A stretch of 64,000 bases of DNA from Pseudomonas sp. B21-028 (lineage in GTDB: Bacteria; Pseudomonadota; Gammaproteobacteria; Pseudomonadales; Pseudomonadaceae). The position numbers and the translations under genes were made by a program. Every line of letters begins with the position of its first letter. Position 1 is the stretch's first letter. The notes below the pieces were generated by a model, which was not told the origin of the DNA, searched no databases, and worked only from the letters and a program-made list of their open reading frames with translations. This document shows, in pieces, positions 25,714 through 34,415 of this stretch. The stretch covers positions 3,472,001 to 3,536,000 of the forward strand of contig NZ_CP087184.1 in assembly GCF_024749045.1 (NCBI RefSeq), written 5' to 3'.

Positions 25714-26364
25714 ATGTTTACAACAAGCCTCACCGTCAACGACCTATTGTTCTTGCTCGACGGGGCCTGGGTCACGCTGCAACTGACCGCCTGGTCGATC
25801 CTGCTCGGCACGCTGGCCGGTTTGCTGTTCGGCCTGCTCCGAGCCCTGTTGCCCCGGGCCAGCCTGCCGCTGGCCTGGGTACTGGACGTGTTTCGTAGCG
25901 TGCCGTTGCTGATCCAGTTCGTGCTGTTCAACTCCCTCAAGAGCATCGTCGGCCTGAACCTCAGCGCCTTCGCCGTCGGCTGCATCGTGCTCGGAGTCTA
26001 CGCCGCCGCGTACTTCACCGAAATCGTCCGCGGCGGGGTGCTGGCCGTGCCGCTGAGCACTCGGCGGGCCAGCCGTTCCCTGGGCTTGAGCTACCTGCAG
26101 GACTTGCGCTTCATCGTCCTGCCGATTGCCACGCGCGTGGCGTTTCCCGGCTGGCTGAACCTGGTGCTCGGGGTGATGAAGGACACCGCGCTGGTGATGT
26201 GGATCGGCATCGTCGAGCTGCTGCGTGCCTCGCAAACCATCGTCACGCGCATTCAGGAACCCCTGCTGGTGCTGTGCATCGCAGGCCTCATTTACTACGT
26301 CATGAGCCTGGTGGTCGCCCGCCTCGGCGCACGTCTGGAAAGAAGGTGGCAGGAAAATGATTGA
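25714..26364 (+). CDS. Amino-acid ABC transporter permease 2
   Basis: A 216-residue HisMQ-type permease with VFRSVPLLIQFVLF and the EAA loop GGVLAVPLSTRRASRSLGLS. It follows permease 1 by nine bases and overlaps the ATPase gene by eight bases. Together the two permeases form the heterodimeric channel of the importer. Confidence 0.9.
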   Translation: MFTTSLTVNDLLFLLDGAWVTLQLTAWSILLGTLAGLLFGLLRALLPRASLPLAWVLDVFRSVPLLIQFVLFNSLKSIVGLNLSAFAVGCIVLGVYAAAYFTEIVRGGVLAVPLSTRRASRSLGLSYLQDLRFIVLPIATRVAFPGWLNLVLGVMKDTALVMWIGIVELLRASQTIVTRIQEPLLVLCIAGLIYYVMSLVVARLGARLERRWQEND

Positions 26365-27079
26365 GATCGAGAACGTGCATAAATCCTTCGGCGACCTGGA
26401 AGTGGTCAAGGGTGTGAGCCTGACCGTGGACAAGGGTGAAGTGGTGTCGATCATCGGTGGCTCGGGTTCCGGCAAGTCGACCCTGCTGATGTGCATCAAC
26501 GGCCTGGAGCCGATCCAGCAAGGCAGCATCCGCGTGGACGGTGTCGAGGTGCATGACCGCGCCACCGATCTCAATCACTTGCGGCAGAAGATCGGCATTG
26601 TTTTCCAGCAATGGAACGCCTTCCCGCACCTGACCGTGCTGGAGAACGTGATGCTGGCGCCACGCAAGGTGCTGGGCAAGAGCAAGCAGGAGGCAGAGGC
26701 CCTGGCGGTAAAACAGCTGGAGCACGTAGGCCTGGGGGACAAGCTCAAGGCCTTCCCGAACAAGCTGTCCGGCGGTCAGCAACAGCGCATGGCCATCGCC
26801 CGGGCCCTGGCGATGTCGCCGGACTACATGCTGTTCGACGAAGCCACCTCGGCCCTGGACCCGCAACTGGTGGGTGAGGTGCTGGACACCATGCGCATGC
26901 TCGCCGAGGACGGCATGACCATGGTGCTGGTGACCCACGAAATCCGCTTCGCCCGGGACGTGTCCGACCGCGTGGCGTTCTTCTGCAATGGCCGGGTGCA
27001 TGAGATCGGGCCGCCGGACCAGGTGATTGGCAATCCGATGCAGCGGGAGACGGCAGCGTTTCTCAAGTCGGTGAAATAG
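26357..27079 (+). CDS. Amino-acid ABC transporter ATP-binding protein
   Basis: A 240-residue ATPase of the GlnQ/HisP class. Walker A is GGSGSGKST (residues 34-42), the ABC signature LSGGQQQR (137-144) and Walker [14 protein letters not shown] (from 157), with the switch His in VLVTHEI. The start overlaps permease 2. It energises the importer and is the last transporter gene before the racemase-family gene 52 bases downstream. Confidence 0.92.
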   Translation: MIEIENVHKSFGDLEVVKGVSLTVDKGEVVSIIGGSGSGKSTLLMCINGLEPIQQGSIRVDGVEVHDRATDLNHLRQKIGIVFQQWNAFPHLTVLENVMLAPRKVLGKSKQEAEALAVKQLEHVGLGDKLKAFPNKLSGGQQQRMAIARALAMSPDYMLFDEATSALDPQLVGEVLDTMRMLAEDGMTMVLVTHEIRFARDVSDRVAFFCNGRVHEIGPPDQVIGNPMQRETAAFLKSVK

Positions 27080-27131
27080 CCAATGGCCTGCTCGCGATGA
27101 GGCCCGAACAGACAACACAAGGAGCAGCCCA

Positions 27132-28160
27132 ATGCGCTCATCAAAAATCATCCACATCGTCAGCTGTCACGCCGAAGGCGAAGTCGGCGATGTGATCGTC
27201 GGCGGCGTCGCCCCGCCCCCCGGTGCCACGGTGTGGGAACAATCGCGCTGGATCGCCCGGGACGAGACCCTGCGCAACTTCGTCCTCAACGAACCCCGTG
27301 GCGGCGTGTTCCGCCACGTCAACCTGCTGGTACCGGCCAAGGATCCGCGGGCACAGATGGCCTGGATCATCATGGAGCCGGCCGACACGCCGCCGATGTC
27401 CGGCTCCAACTCCCTGTGCGTCGCGACTGTGCTACTGGACAGCGGCATCCTGCCCATGACCGAACCCCAGACCCGACTGGTACTGGAGGCCCCTGGCGGG
27501 TTGATCGAAGCCGTCGCCGATTGCCGCGACGGTAAGGTGCAACGGGTGGAGATCAAAAACGTACCCTCCTTCGCCGACCGCCTCGACGCCTGGATCGAAG
27601 TGGAAGGCCTGGGCTCGCTGCAGGTGGACACCGCCTATGGCGGCGACAGTTTCGTCATCGTCGACGCCCAGCGCCTGGGTTTTGCCATCCGCCCTGACGA
27701 GGCCGCCGACCTGGTGGCTGCCGGGCTGAAAATCACCCGGGCCGCCAACGAACAATTGGGTTTCGAGCATCCGCTTAACCCGGACTGGTCACATATCTCG
27801 TTCTGCCAGATCGCCGCGCCCATTGTCATGGAATCAGGTGTCGCGACCGGCGCCAACGCCGTGGTGATCCAACCCGGCAAGATCGACCGCTCCCCCACCG
27901 GCACCGGGTGCTCGGCACGCATGGCGGTGCTGCAGGCCAAGGGGTTGATGCAGGTGGGTGAACGGTTCATCGGGCGCTCGATCATCGGCTCCGAATTCCA
28001 CTGCCGCATCGACTCGCTGACCGACGTGGCCGGGCGACCGGCGATCTACCCGTGCATTGCCGGGCGGGCGTGGATCACCGGGACGCATCAATTATTGCTG
28101 GATCCGGCTGATCCGTGGCCGCAGGGCTATCGGCTTTCAGATACGTGGCCTGGCGCATGA
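27132..28160 (+). CDS. Proline-racemase-family enzyme, probable trans-3-hydroxy-L-proline dehydratase
   Basis: 342 residues of the proline racemase superfamily ([15 protein letters not shown] start). At the two catalytic positions it has Ser90 (MSGSNS) and Thr256 (SPTGTGCSA) in place of two cysteines. A threonine at the second position marks trans-3-hydroxy-L-proline dehydratases, which normally pair Cys with Thr; serine at the first position is a further change. The likely product is pyrroline-2-carboxylate, the same as that of the aconitase-X enzyme in this operon, but the Ser/Thr pair leaves open epimerase or another activity. Good ribosome site (AAGGAG) before ATG 27132. A family-B palindrome follows. 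Confidence 0.75.
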   Translation: MRSSKIIHIVSCHAEGEVGDVIVGGVAPPPGATVWEQSRWIARDETLRNFVLNEPRGGVFRHVNLLVPAKDPRAQMAWIIMEPADTPPMSGSNSLCVATVLLDSGILPMTEPQTRLVLEAPGGLIEAVADCRDGKVQRVEIKNVPSFADRLDAWIEVEGLGSLQVDTAYGGDSFVIVDAQRLGFAIRPDEAADLVAAGLKITRAANEQLGFEHPLNPDWSHISFCQIAAPIVMESGVATGANAVVIQPGKIDRSPTGTGCSARMAVLQAKGLMQVGERFIGRSIIGSEFHCRIDSLTDVAGRPAIYPCIAGRAWITGTHQLLLDPADPWPQGYRLSDTWPGA

Positions 28161-28182
28161 CTTTCGAACTCACATCGATCCC

Positions 28183-28303
28183 TTGTGGCGAGGGGATTCA
28201 TCCCCGCTGGGCTGCGAAGCAGCCCCCTGTATCTGTCTGGCGCAGCGAGTCGCCAGATTGGGGCCGCTTCGCGCCCCAGCGGGGATGAATCCCCTCGCCA
28301 CAA
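28183..28303. repeat. Family-B long palindrome
   Basis: About 121 bp with full outer arms (TTGTGGCGAGGGGATTCATC and complement), in the gap between the racemase-family and deaminase genes. Confidence 0.9.
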
Positions 28304-28327
28304 ACCATTAACCACCGGAGACAACCC

Positions 28328-29245
28328 ATGAGCAAACGCATCAACTGGAGCGGCGTATTCCCCGCCGTCACCACCCAATTCAACGATGACTTTTCCATCA
28401 ACCTGGACAAGACCCATGAGGTCATTTCCAACGTCATCCGTGACGGCGTCTCGGGCCTGGTGGTCTGCGGTTCGGTGGGGGAAAACACCTCGTTGAGCGC
28501 CGAAGAAAAAATCGCCGTGACCGAAGTCGCGGTGGACGCCTCCCGGGGCCGGGTGCCGGTGATCTGCGGCGTGGCCGAATTCACCAGCGTGCAGGCGGCC
28601 AAGGTCGCCAATGCGGTGCGCAAGGTCGGCGTCGACGGCGTGATGCTGATGCCGGCACTGGTCTACAGTTCCAAGCCGTTCGAAACCGCCGAGCACTTTC
28701 GCTACGTAGCCCGGCATGCCGACGTGCCGCTGATGGTTTACAACAACCCACCGATCTACAAAAACGACGTGACCCCGGACATCCTGATTTCCCTGGCCGA
28801 TTGCGACAACGTGGTGTGCTTCAAGGACTCCTCCGGCGACACCCGGCGCTTCATCGACGTGCGCAATGAAGTAGGTGATCGCTTTGTCCTGTTCGCGGGC
28901 CTTGACGACGTGGTACTGGAAAGCCTCGCCGTGGGTGCCGAAGGCTGGGTCTCGGGCATGTCCAACGTGTTCCCGAAGGAAGGCGAAACCATCTTCCGCC
29001 TGGCCCGCGATGGCCGTTTTGCCGAAGCGATGCCGATCTATGAGTGGCTGATGCCGATCCTGCACCTCGACGCCCGCGCCGACCTGGTGCAATGCATCAA
29101 GCTGTGCGAAGCCATCGCCGGCCGCGGCAGCGCCCTCACCCGCCCACCACGCCTGGCTCTGCCGGAAGAAGACCGGGTGTATGTGGAACAGATCATGGCC
29201 AAGGCCCTGGCGAATCGCCCGGTGTTGCCGGATGTGGGGCTCTGA
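28328..29245 (+). CDS. lhpC: Pyrroline-4-hydroxy-2-carboxylate deaminase (DHDPS family)
   Basis: A 305-residue dihydrodipicolinate-synthase-family TIM barrel. The Schiff-base lysine is Lys166 in VVCFKDSSGD, the catalytic tyrosine is Tyr138 in MVYNNPP, and the GSVGENTSLS turn binds the carboxylate. In hydroxyproline pathways this family member converts pyrroline-4-hydroxy-2-carboxylate to alpha-ketoglutarate semialdehyde and ammonia. The dehydrogenase that would complete the pathway is not encoded in the window. CGGAG precedes ATG 28328. Symbol as used for the P. aeruginosa lhp cluster. Confidence 0.85.
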   Translation: MSKRINWSGVFPAVTTQFNDDFSINLDKTHEVISNVIRDGVSGLVVCGSVGENTSLSAEEKIAVTEVAVDASRGRVPVICGVAEFTSVQAAKVANAVRKVGVDGVMLMPALVYSSKPFETAEHFRYVARHADVPLMVYNNPPIYKNDVTPDILISLADCDNVVCFKDSSGDTRRFIDVRNEVGDRFVLFAGLDDVVLESLAVGAEGWVSGMSNVFPKEGETIFRLARDGRFAEAMPIYEWLMPILHLDARADLVQCIKLCEAIAGRGSALTRPPRLALPEEDRVYVEQIMAKALANRPVLPDVGL

Positions 29246-29267
29246 CCCGAGGCCAATGAAGTCCCCT

Positions 29268-29488
29268 GTGGGAGTGAGCCTGCTCGCGATAGCGGTCTGT
29301 CTGGAACGGCTATGCTGAATGTACCGCCGTCATCGCGAGCAGGCTCGCTCCCACACTGACCGAGGTATATGGAGGACTATCAGCCAGCACATAAACCCAC
29401 TGTGGGAGCGAGCCTGCTCGCGATAGCGGTCTGTCTGGAACGGCTATGCTGGATGTACCGCCGTCATCGCGAGCAGGCTCGCTCCCAC
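29268..29488. repeat. Two tandem family-A REP doublets, 134-bp period
   Basis: Doublets at 29268-29354 and 29402-29488. The centres are nearly identical (AGCGGTCTGTCTGGAACGGC), and the offset between them is exactly 134 bases. This is a minimal two-unit version of the larger arrays elsewhere in the window. Confidence 0.9.
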
Positions 29489-29502
29489 AAGGAAGGCTTC
29501 CC

Positions 29503-30060
29503 ATGAACTATTTCCTGGCCCAGGCCCTGAACAACCAATGGGCCAACCACCGGTTGCTCAGCACTTGCGCGCAGTTGAGCGAGGACGAATACCTGACGCG
29601 CCGCACCGGGTTCTTTCCGTCCATACAAGCCACGCTCTGCCATATCCTGGAGGTGGATCGCTATTACCTCACCGCCCTGGAAGGCGATCGTGACGGTCAG
29701 ATCAAGGATTTCTCCGAAACCCTGGTCTTTGCCGACCTGGTGCAAAACCAGGCCCGCACCGACCGGCGATTGGTGGCGTTCTGCGAATCCCTGCGGGAGA
29801 AAGACCTCGCCCGGTCCGTCGAGCTGGTACGCGCCGACGGTGCGGTGGTGCCCGAGCGTATCGACCGGTTGCTGCTGCACCTGTTCGAACACCAGATTCA
29901 CCACCGTGGCCAGGTCCACACGATGCTCAGCGACACCGACCTCGAGCCGCCACAGCTCGACGAGTTTTTCCTCGACTGCGACCGCAAGTTCCGGCAAACG
30001 GAAGAACAGCAGTTGCAGCTCGACGAAGGCCGTGTCTGGCGGGCCTATCAGCCGGATTGA
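29503..30060 (+). CDS. DinB-family metal-binding protein
   Basis: A 185-residue DinB/YfiT-like four-helix protein. The expected metal triad is present: His47 (CHILEVDRYY) with His130 and His134 (EHQIHHRGQVH; His133 adjacent). Family members bind a divalent metal and include thiol-dependent transferases, but most are uncharacterised. ATG 29503 follows GGAAGG. It is a single gene between a REP pair and the convergent acetoin operon. The specific activity is unknown. Confidence 0.83.
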   Translation: MNYFLAQALNNQWANHRLLSTCAQLSEDEYLTRRTGFFPSIQATLCHILEVDRYYLTALEGDRDGQIKDFSETLVFADLVQNQARTDRRLVAFCESLREKDLARSVELVRADGAVVPERIDRLLLHLFEHQIHHRGQVHTMLSDTDLEPPQLDEFFLDCDRKFRQTEEQQLQLDEGRVWRAYQPD

Positions 30061-30071
30061 ATCCAAGGCAT

Positions 30072-30102
30072 AAAAAATGCGATGGCCGCCGCCGGCCATC
30101 GC
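30072..30102 (-). terminator. Terminator of the acetoin/butanediol operon
   Basis: On the minus strand: stem GCGATGGCC / GGCCATCGC, a six-base loop, then ATTTTTTA. The T run is only on the minus side, so it ends the aco operon rather than the dinB-like gene. Confidence 0.88.
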
Positions 30103-30124
30103 CAATCGCCCACATCAGGAAAAA

Positions 30125-31219
30125 TCAGGTCCGCGCCGGTGACACGATGATCTTCACGTTGTGCTCCTTGTTGTTGACCAGCTCCTCGAAGCCCTGCCCG
30201 ACAATCTGTTCCAGCTGGATGCGCCCGGTCACCAGTGGCGAGATGTCCAGGCGGCCATCGGCGATGAACGCGATGACGTCGGCAAACTCGCCGTTGTAGG
30301 CCAGCGCGCCGAGCACCTGTTTCTCGGTGGATACCAACTCGAAGAAGTTGAATTCGCTCGGCTCCTCGAAAATCCCCACCAGCACGCATTTGCCGGCCTT
30401 GCGGATCAGGTCGATGGCGAGCTTGGCGGTGTGCTTGTTGCCGATGCACTCGAAGCTGACATCGGCGCCCAGCCCACCGGTCAGGCGACGCACTTCGGCC
30501 AGCGCATCGCACTGGTTGGGATCGATGACATGAGTGGCGCCGACTTCCAGGGCCTTGGCCTTGCGTGCCCCGGACATCTCCAGGGCAATCACCTGGGCCG
30601 CCCCGGCGGCCTTGGCACACATGATGGTGCACAGGCCGATGGTCCCGGCGCCGACCACCACGACGTTCTGACCCAGCAGGCTGACGGCCTTCTTGACCGC
30701 GTGCATGCCCACCGCCAACGGCTCGATCAACGCGCCGGCCTCGGAAGGAAAACCGGCAGGCAACTTGTAGAGCAAATTGGCCGGCACATTGACCAGCTCC
30801 GCGAACGCGCCATTGTTCATCAGGCCGGTGAACGCCAGGTTCTCGCAGATGTTGTAGAGCCCGTGGGTGCAGTAGTAGCAGGTCCCGCAGTGCTGGCAGG
30901 CATCCGCCGCCACCGGCTCGCCAACGCTGAAGCCCTCTACCCCGGCCCCCAGTTCGACGATTTCGCCGCAAAACTCGTGGCCGAGGATGCACTGGCCCTT
31001 GATACCGGTCAGCGGGTGTGGCGCGTCCACCGGAATGAACACCGGTCCGGCCACGTATTCATGCAGGTCGGAGCCGCAGATGCCGCACCACTGCACGCGG
31101 ATCTGCACCCAGCCGGCGGGCGGCGAAACGGGCAACGGTACGTCTTCGACGCGGATATCGTTACGGCCATGCCAGACGGCGGCGCGCATGCTGCGGGTAG
31201 GCTTGATTGAAGCGTTCAT
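30125..31219 (-). CDS. 2,3-butanediol dehydrogenase (zinc-dependent)
   Basis: A 364-residue medium-chain zinc alcohol dehydrogenase. Catalytic-zinc ligands lie in CGICGSDLHEY and GHEFCGEI, the structural zinc cluster is CQHCGTCYYC, and the NAD motif is VVVVGAGTIGLCTIM. It oxidises 2,3-butanediol to acetoin, which the upstream genes cleave. Start ATG 31219 has GGAG nine bases upstream. It is the last gene of the aco operon, the same order as in P. aeruginosa and P. putida, 51 bases after acoC and followed by a strong terminator. Confidence 0.9.
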   Translation of the reverse strand: MNASIKPTRSMRAAVWHGRNDIRVEDVPLPVSPPAGWVQIRVQWCGICGSDLHEYVAGPVFIPVDAPHPLTGIKGQCILGHEFCGEIVELGAGVEGFSVGEPVAADACQHCGTCYYCTHGLYNICENLAFTGLMNNGAFAELVNVPANLLYKLPAGFPSEAGALIEPLAVGMHAVKKAVSLLGQNVVVVGAGTIGLCTIMCAKAAGAAQVIALEMSGARKAKALEVGATHVIDPNQCDALAEVRRLTGGLGADVSFECIGNKHTAKLAIDLIRKAGKCVLVGIFEEPSEFNFFELVSTEKQVLGALAYNGEFADVIAFIADGRLDISPLVTGRIQLEQIVGQGFEELVNNKEHNVKIIVSPART

Positions 31220-31270
31220 AGCGTTTCTCCAGAATGCTGGGGGGCGACGACTCGCTCGTCGCCCGTTCGA

Positions 31271-32383
31271 TCAGTGCTGTTCAATGAACTCAAGGATCAA
31301 TCGATTGACCTGCTCGGCCGCTTCCATCTGCACCATGTGGCCCTGGCCGGCCAGCACCTCGACCTGGGCGTCCAGCCCTTCGCCATGGGTCGCCGGGATG
31401 ATCGCGTCGTCACTGCCCCAGATCACCAGGGTCGGCACGTGACCGGCCTGCACCACTTCGCGCAAGTCCACCTGTTGGCGACCCTCGGCGAACAAGGTCG
31501 CCGACAGCTGCTTTAACGCTGTCTCCACGCCCTCCAGGCGCTTGTACTTGAGCATGTCGTCGAGCATCTGGCGGTTGACCAGCTCGGCATTGGAGAACAA
31601 CTGCACCAATTGCGGCTTGAGCGCGTTGCGGTTGGAGGCCTCGACAAAGCCTTGCAGGTAGCCGTCGTTGATCTCAGGGCCGAGGCCGGCGCTGCCGATC
31701 AGCGTCAGGGAACGCACCCGCTGTGGCATCAAGCGTGCGGTGTTCAGCGACACGGCACCGCCCATGGAATGCCCCACCAGGTGCGCGACGCTGATGTCCA
31801 GGTGATCGAGCAAGGCCAGCACCGCGCCGCTCAGCTCGTCCAGGTCACCCCGTTGCAGAGCCTTGCCGGACTCGCCATGGCCCGGCAGGTCCAGGGCAAT
31901 CACCCGGCGGCCGGCCGCCAGGGCCTCATGGTTGAACAGCCAGTTGTTCAGGTCCCCGCCAAAACCGTGGACCAACACCAAGGGCATGCCGCCTTCGCCG
32001 CGTTCAAAGTAGCGGATCACCCGGCCGTCCAGCTCGACCTTCTGCGGTTTCGCGCCGGTGTCTTCATCGCCGGTGTCACCCGGCACGAAACTGGACTGGA
32101 ACTGCTCGATGACCGCATCGATCTCGGCGTCGCTGGCCTCGCCTTCGACAACAATGCCCAGCAACGCGCCGACCGCCAGGGTTTCGTCCTGCCGCGCGAT
32201 CTGCCGACGCAACACGCCGGAGAACGGCGCTTCGACGCTGCTGGAGATCTTGTCGGTCTCCACGTCCAGCACGTCGTCGCCCTTGGTAATGGCCTGGCCC
32301 TCCTCCTTGAGCCAGGCATCGACCCGGCCTTCAGTCATCGACAGGCCCCACTTGGGCATGGTCAGGGTATGAATCTGGCTCAT
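31271..32383 (-). CDS. acoC: Acetoin cleavage system dihydrolipoyl acetyltransferase (E2)
   Basis: 370 residues: a lipoyl domain at 1-80, with Lys45 in ETDKISSS as the lipoylation site, a linker near 85-120, then an alpha/beta-hydrolase-fold domain with nucleophile Ser206 in GHSMGG and the oxyanion loop VHGFGGD. This fusion of a lipoyl domain with a hydrolase-like domain is specific to AcoC of Pseudomonas-type acetoin dehydrogenase. It takes the acetyl group from E1 to CoA. ATG 32383 shares its A with the acoB stop (TGATG), so translation is coupled. Confidence 0.92.
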   Translation of the reverse strand: MSQIHTLTMPKWGLSMTEGRVDAWLKEEGQAITKGDDVLDVETDKISSSVEAPFSGVLRRQIARQDETLAVGALLGIVVEGEASDAEIDAVIEQFQSSFVPGDTGDEDTGAKPQKVELDGRVIRYFERGEGGMPLVLVHGFGGDLNNWLFNHEALAAGRRVIALDLPGHGESGKALQRGDLDELSGAVLALLDHLDISVAHLVGHSMGGAVSLNTARLMPQRVRSLTLIGSAGLGPEINDGYLQGFVEASNRNALKPQLVQLFSNAELVNRQMLDDMLKYKRLEGVETALKQLSATLFAEGRQQVDLREVVQAGHVPTLVIWGSDDAIIPATHGEGLDAQVEVLAGQGHMVQMEAAEQVNRLILEFIEQH

Positions 32384-33399
32384 CAGCGCTTGCTCCACTC
32401 GATCACGTTGAGCACGGCTTGTTCGATCTTCGCCGCGTCAGGGATGTACAGATCTTCCAGGGAATCGGAGAACGGCACCGGCGTGTGCGGCGCGGTGACC
32501 ATCTCGATCGGCGCCTTGAGCGCGCCGAAGGCTTTCTGCGCAACCAGCGCCGAGACATCGGTGGCCATGGAGCAGCGTGGGTTGGCCTCATCGATGACCA
32601 CCAGGCGCCCGGTCTTCTCCACGCTTTCGAGGATGCTGTCCTCGTCCATCGGGCTGGTGGTGCGCAGGTCGATGACCTCGCAATCGATACCGCGCCCGGC
32701 CAGGCTGCGCGCCGCCTCCATGGCGGTGTTGACCATGCGGCCGTAGGACACCAGGGTCACGTCCTTGCCGTCGCGCAGGAAGTTGGCCTCGCCGAACGGG
32801 ATGGTGTAGAGCTCTTCGGGCACCTCGCCCTGCATGCCGTACAGCAATTTGTGCTCGCAGAAGATCACCGGATCGTTGTCGCGGATCGCCTGGATCAGTA
32901 AGCCCTTGGCATCGTAGGGCGACGACGGGCACACCACCTTCAGCCCGGGGATATGTGTCCACAAGGACGTGAGCATCTGTGAATGCTGGGCCGCGGCGCG
33001 CAGGCCGGCACCGACCATGGTGCGGATCACCAAAGGTGTGGAGGCCTTGCCACCGAACATGTAGCGAAACTTCGCCGCCTGGTTGAGGATCTGGTCCAGG
33101 CAGCAGCCGGCGAAGTCGACGAACATCAGTTCGCAGACCGGGCGCACGCCACAGGTCGCAGCCCCAACCGCTGCGCCGACGTAACCGATTTCCGACAACG
33201 GGGTGTCGAGCACACGACCGGGGAACTGATCGTAGAGGCCCTTGGTGACGCCAAGCACACCGCCCCAGGCGTCGTTCTCACCGGGCGCGCCGGCGCCACC
33301 GGCCACGTCCTCGCCCATGATGAATACGCTGGTATCGCGGCGCATTTCCTGGGCCAGGGCTTCGTTGATTGCCTGCTGATAGCTGATTTTTCTCGCCAT
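32383..33399 (-). CDS. acoB: Acetoin cleavage system E1 beta subunit
   Basis: 338 residues of the transketolase pyrimidine-binding plus C-terminal domain type (MGEDVAGGAGAPGEND, GIDCEVIDLRTTSPMD, VVIDEANPRCSMATD). It forms the alpha2beta2 TPP-dependent E1 with AcoA and cleaves acetoin to acetaldehyde and a TPP-bound acetyl unit. It follows acoA by 35 bases and overlaps acoC by one base. Confidence 0.93.
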   Translation of the reverse strand: MARKISYQQAINEALAQEMRRDTSVFIMGEDVAGGAGAPGENDAWGGVLGVTKGLYDQFPGRVLDTPLSEIGYVGAAVGAATCGVRPVCELMFVDFAGCCLDQILNQAAKFRYMFGGKASTPLVIRTMVGAGLRAAAQHSQMLTSLWTHIPGLKVVCPSSPYDAKGLLIQAIRDNDPVIFCEHKLLYGMQGEVPEELYTIPFGEANFLRDGKDVTLVSYGRMVNTAMEAARSLAGRGIDCEVIDLRTTSPMDEDSILESVEKTGRLVVIDEANPRCSMATDVSALVAQKAFGALKAPIEMVTAPHTPVPFSDSLEDLYIPDAAKIEQAVLNVIEWSKR

Positions 33400-33434
33400 G
33401 ATGGAGTTCTCTGTTCTTGTTTTATAAGGGGCGT

Positions 33435-34412
33435 TCAGGGGTAGGAGACGTAGACGTCAGTGAGCAGGTCCGCCGCCGCAGGCTTGGGATCGGACTTGGC
33501 CTTGCGCACCGCGTTGTCGATCAGCAGTTCCACTTCCCGGTCGACCTGGTCCAGTTGCTCGGTCGAAAGCAATCCGGCCCGGGTGGTGCGCTCGCGGAAC
33601 TGCATCAGGCAGTCCTGGTTTTCACGGAAGTGCTTGACCTCATCCGGTGCCCGATACGTCTGGGCATCGCCCTCGAAATGGCCGTAATAGCGGGTCAGCT
33701 TGACCTCGATCAGCGATGGTCCCTCCCCGGCCCGGGCGCGCTCGATGGCCGCCCCGGCGGCTTCGTGGACGGCGAAGAAATCAAAACCGTCCACCGTCAC
33801 CCCCGGCATGCCGAACCCGGCGGCGCGGTCGGCGATGTGATCGCACGCCACCGACCAATTGGAGGCCGTGGCCTCGGCGTAGCCGTTGTTCTCGGCGATG
33901 AACAGGCACGGCAGGTTCCACACCGAAGCCATGTTCATCGCCTCGAATACCGCGCCTTCGTTGGAGCCGCCGTCGCCGAAGAACACCACCGCGACGCTGT
34001 CGGTGCCCTTGAGCCGGGCTGCCAGCGCCGCACCGACCACCAGCGGCGCACCTGCCCCGACAATGCCGTTGGCGCCAAGCATGCCCTTCTCGAAATCGGC
34101 GATGTGCATGGAGCCGCCCTTGCCTTGGCAGACCCCGGTTTTCTTACCGTAGATTTCCGCCATCATTCCGTAGACATCCACGCCTTTGGCGATGCAGTGG
34201 CCGTGGCCACGGTGGTTGGAGGCTATGCAGTCGTCATCGCCCAAGTGGGCCATGACCCCGGCGGCCGATGCCTCTTCGCCGGCATACAAGTGGACGAAAC
34301 CGGGAATCTCGCCGGTGGCGAATTCCACGTGCAGGCGCTCTTCGAACGCGCGGATGGTGCGCATCACCTGGTAGGCGTGCAGCAGTTGATCGTGGGTGAG
34401 CGGTGTCGACAT
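33435..34412 (-). CDS. acoA: Acetoin cleavage system E1 alpha subunit
   Basis: 325 residues with the TPP-binding motif GDGGSNEGAVFEAMN...ENN and the GAPLVVGAALA / AGEEASAAGV segments of 2-oxoacid dehydrogenase E1 alpha chains. It binds TPP with Mg2+ and pairs with AcoB. GGAG precedes ATG 34412, which is only three bases after the acoX stop. Confidence 0.93.
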   Translation of the reverse strand: MSTPLTHDQLLHAYQVMRTIRAFEERLHVEFATGEIPGFVHLYAGEEASAAGVMAHLGDDDCIASNHRGHGHCIAKGVDVYGMMAEIYGKKTGVCQGKGGSMHIADFEKGMLGANGIVGAGAPLVVGAALAARLKGTDSVAVVFFGDGGSNEGAVFEAMNMASVWNLPCLFIAENNGYAEATASNWSVACDHIADRAAGFGMPGVTVDGFDFFAVHEAAGAAIERARAGEGPSLIEVKLTRYYGHFEGDAQTYRAPDEVKHFRENQDCLMQFRERTTRAGLLSTEQLDQVDREVELLIDNAVRKAKSDPKPAAADLLTDVYVSYP

Positions 34413-34415
34413 TTT

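Noticed and set aside
30072..30102. Terminator for the DinB-family gene
   Set aside because: The T run follows the hairpin only on the minus strand, so it belongs to the aco operon.
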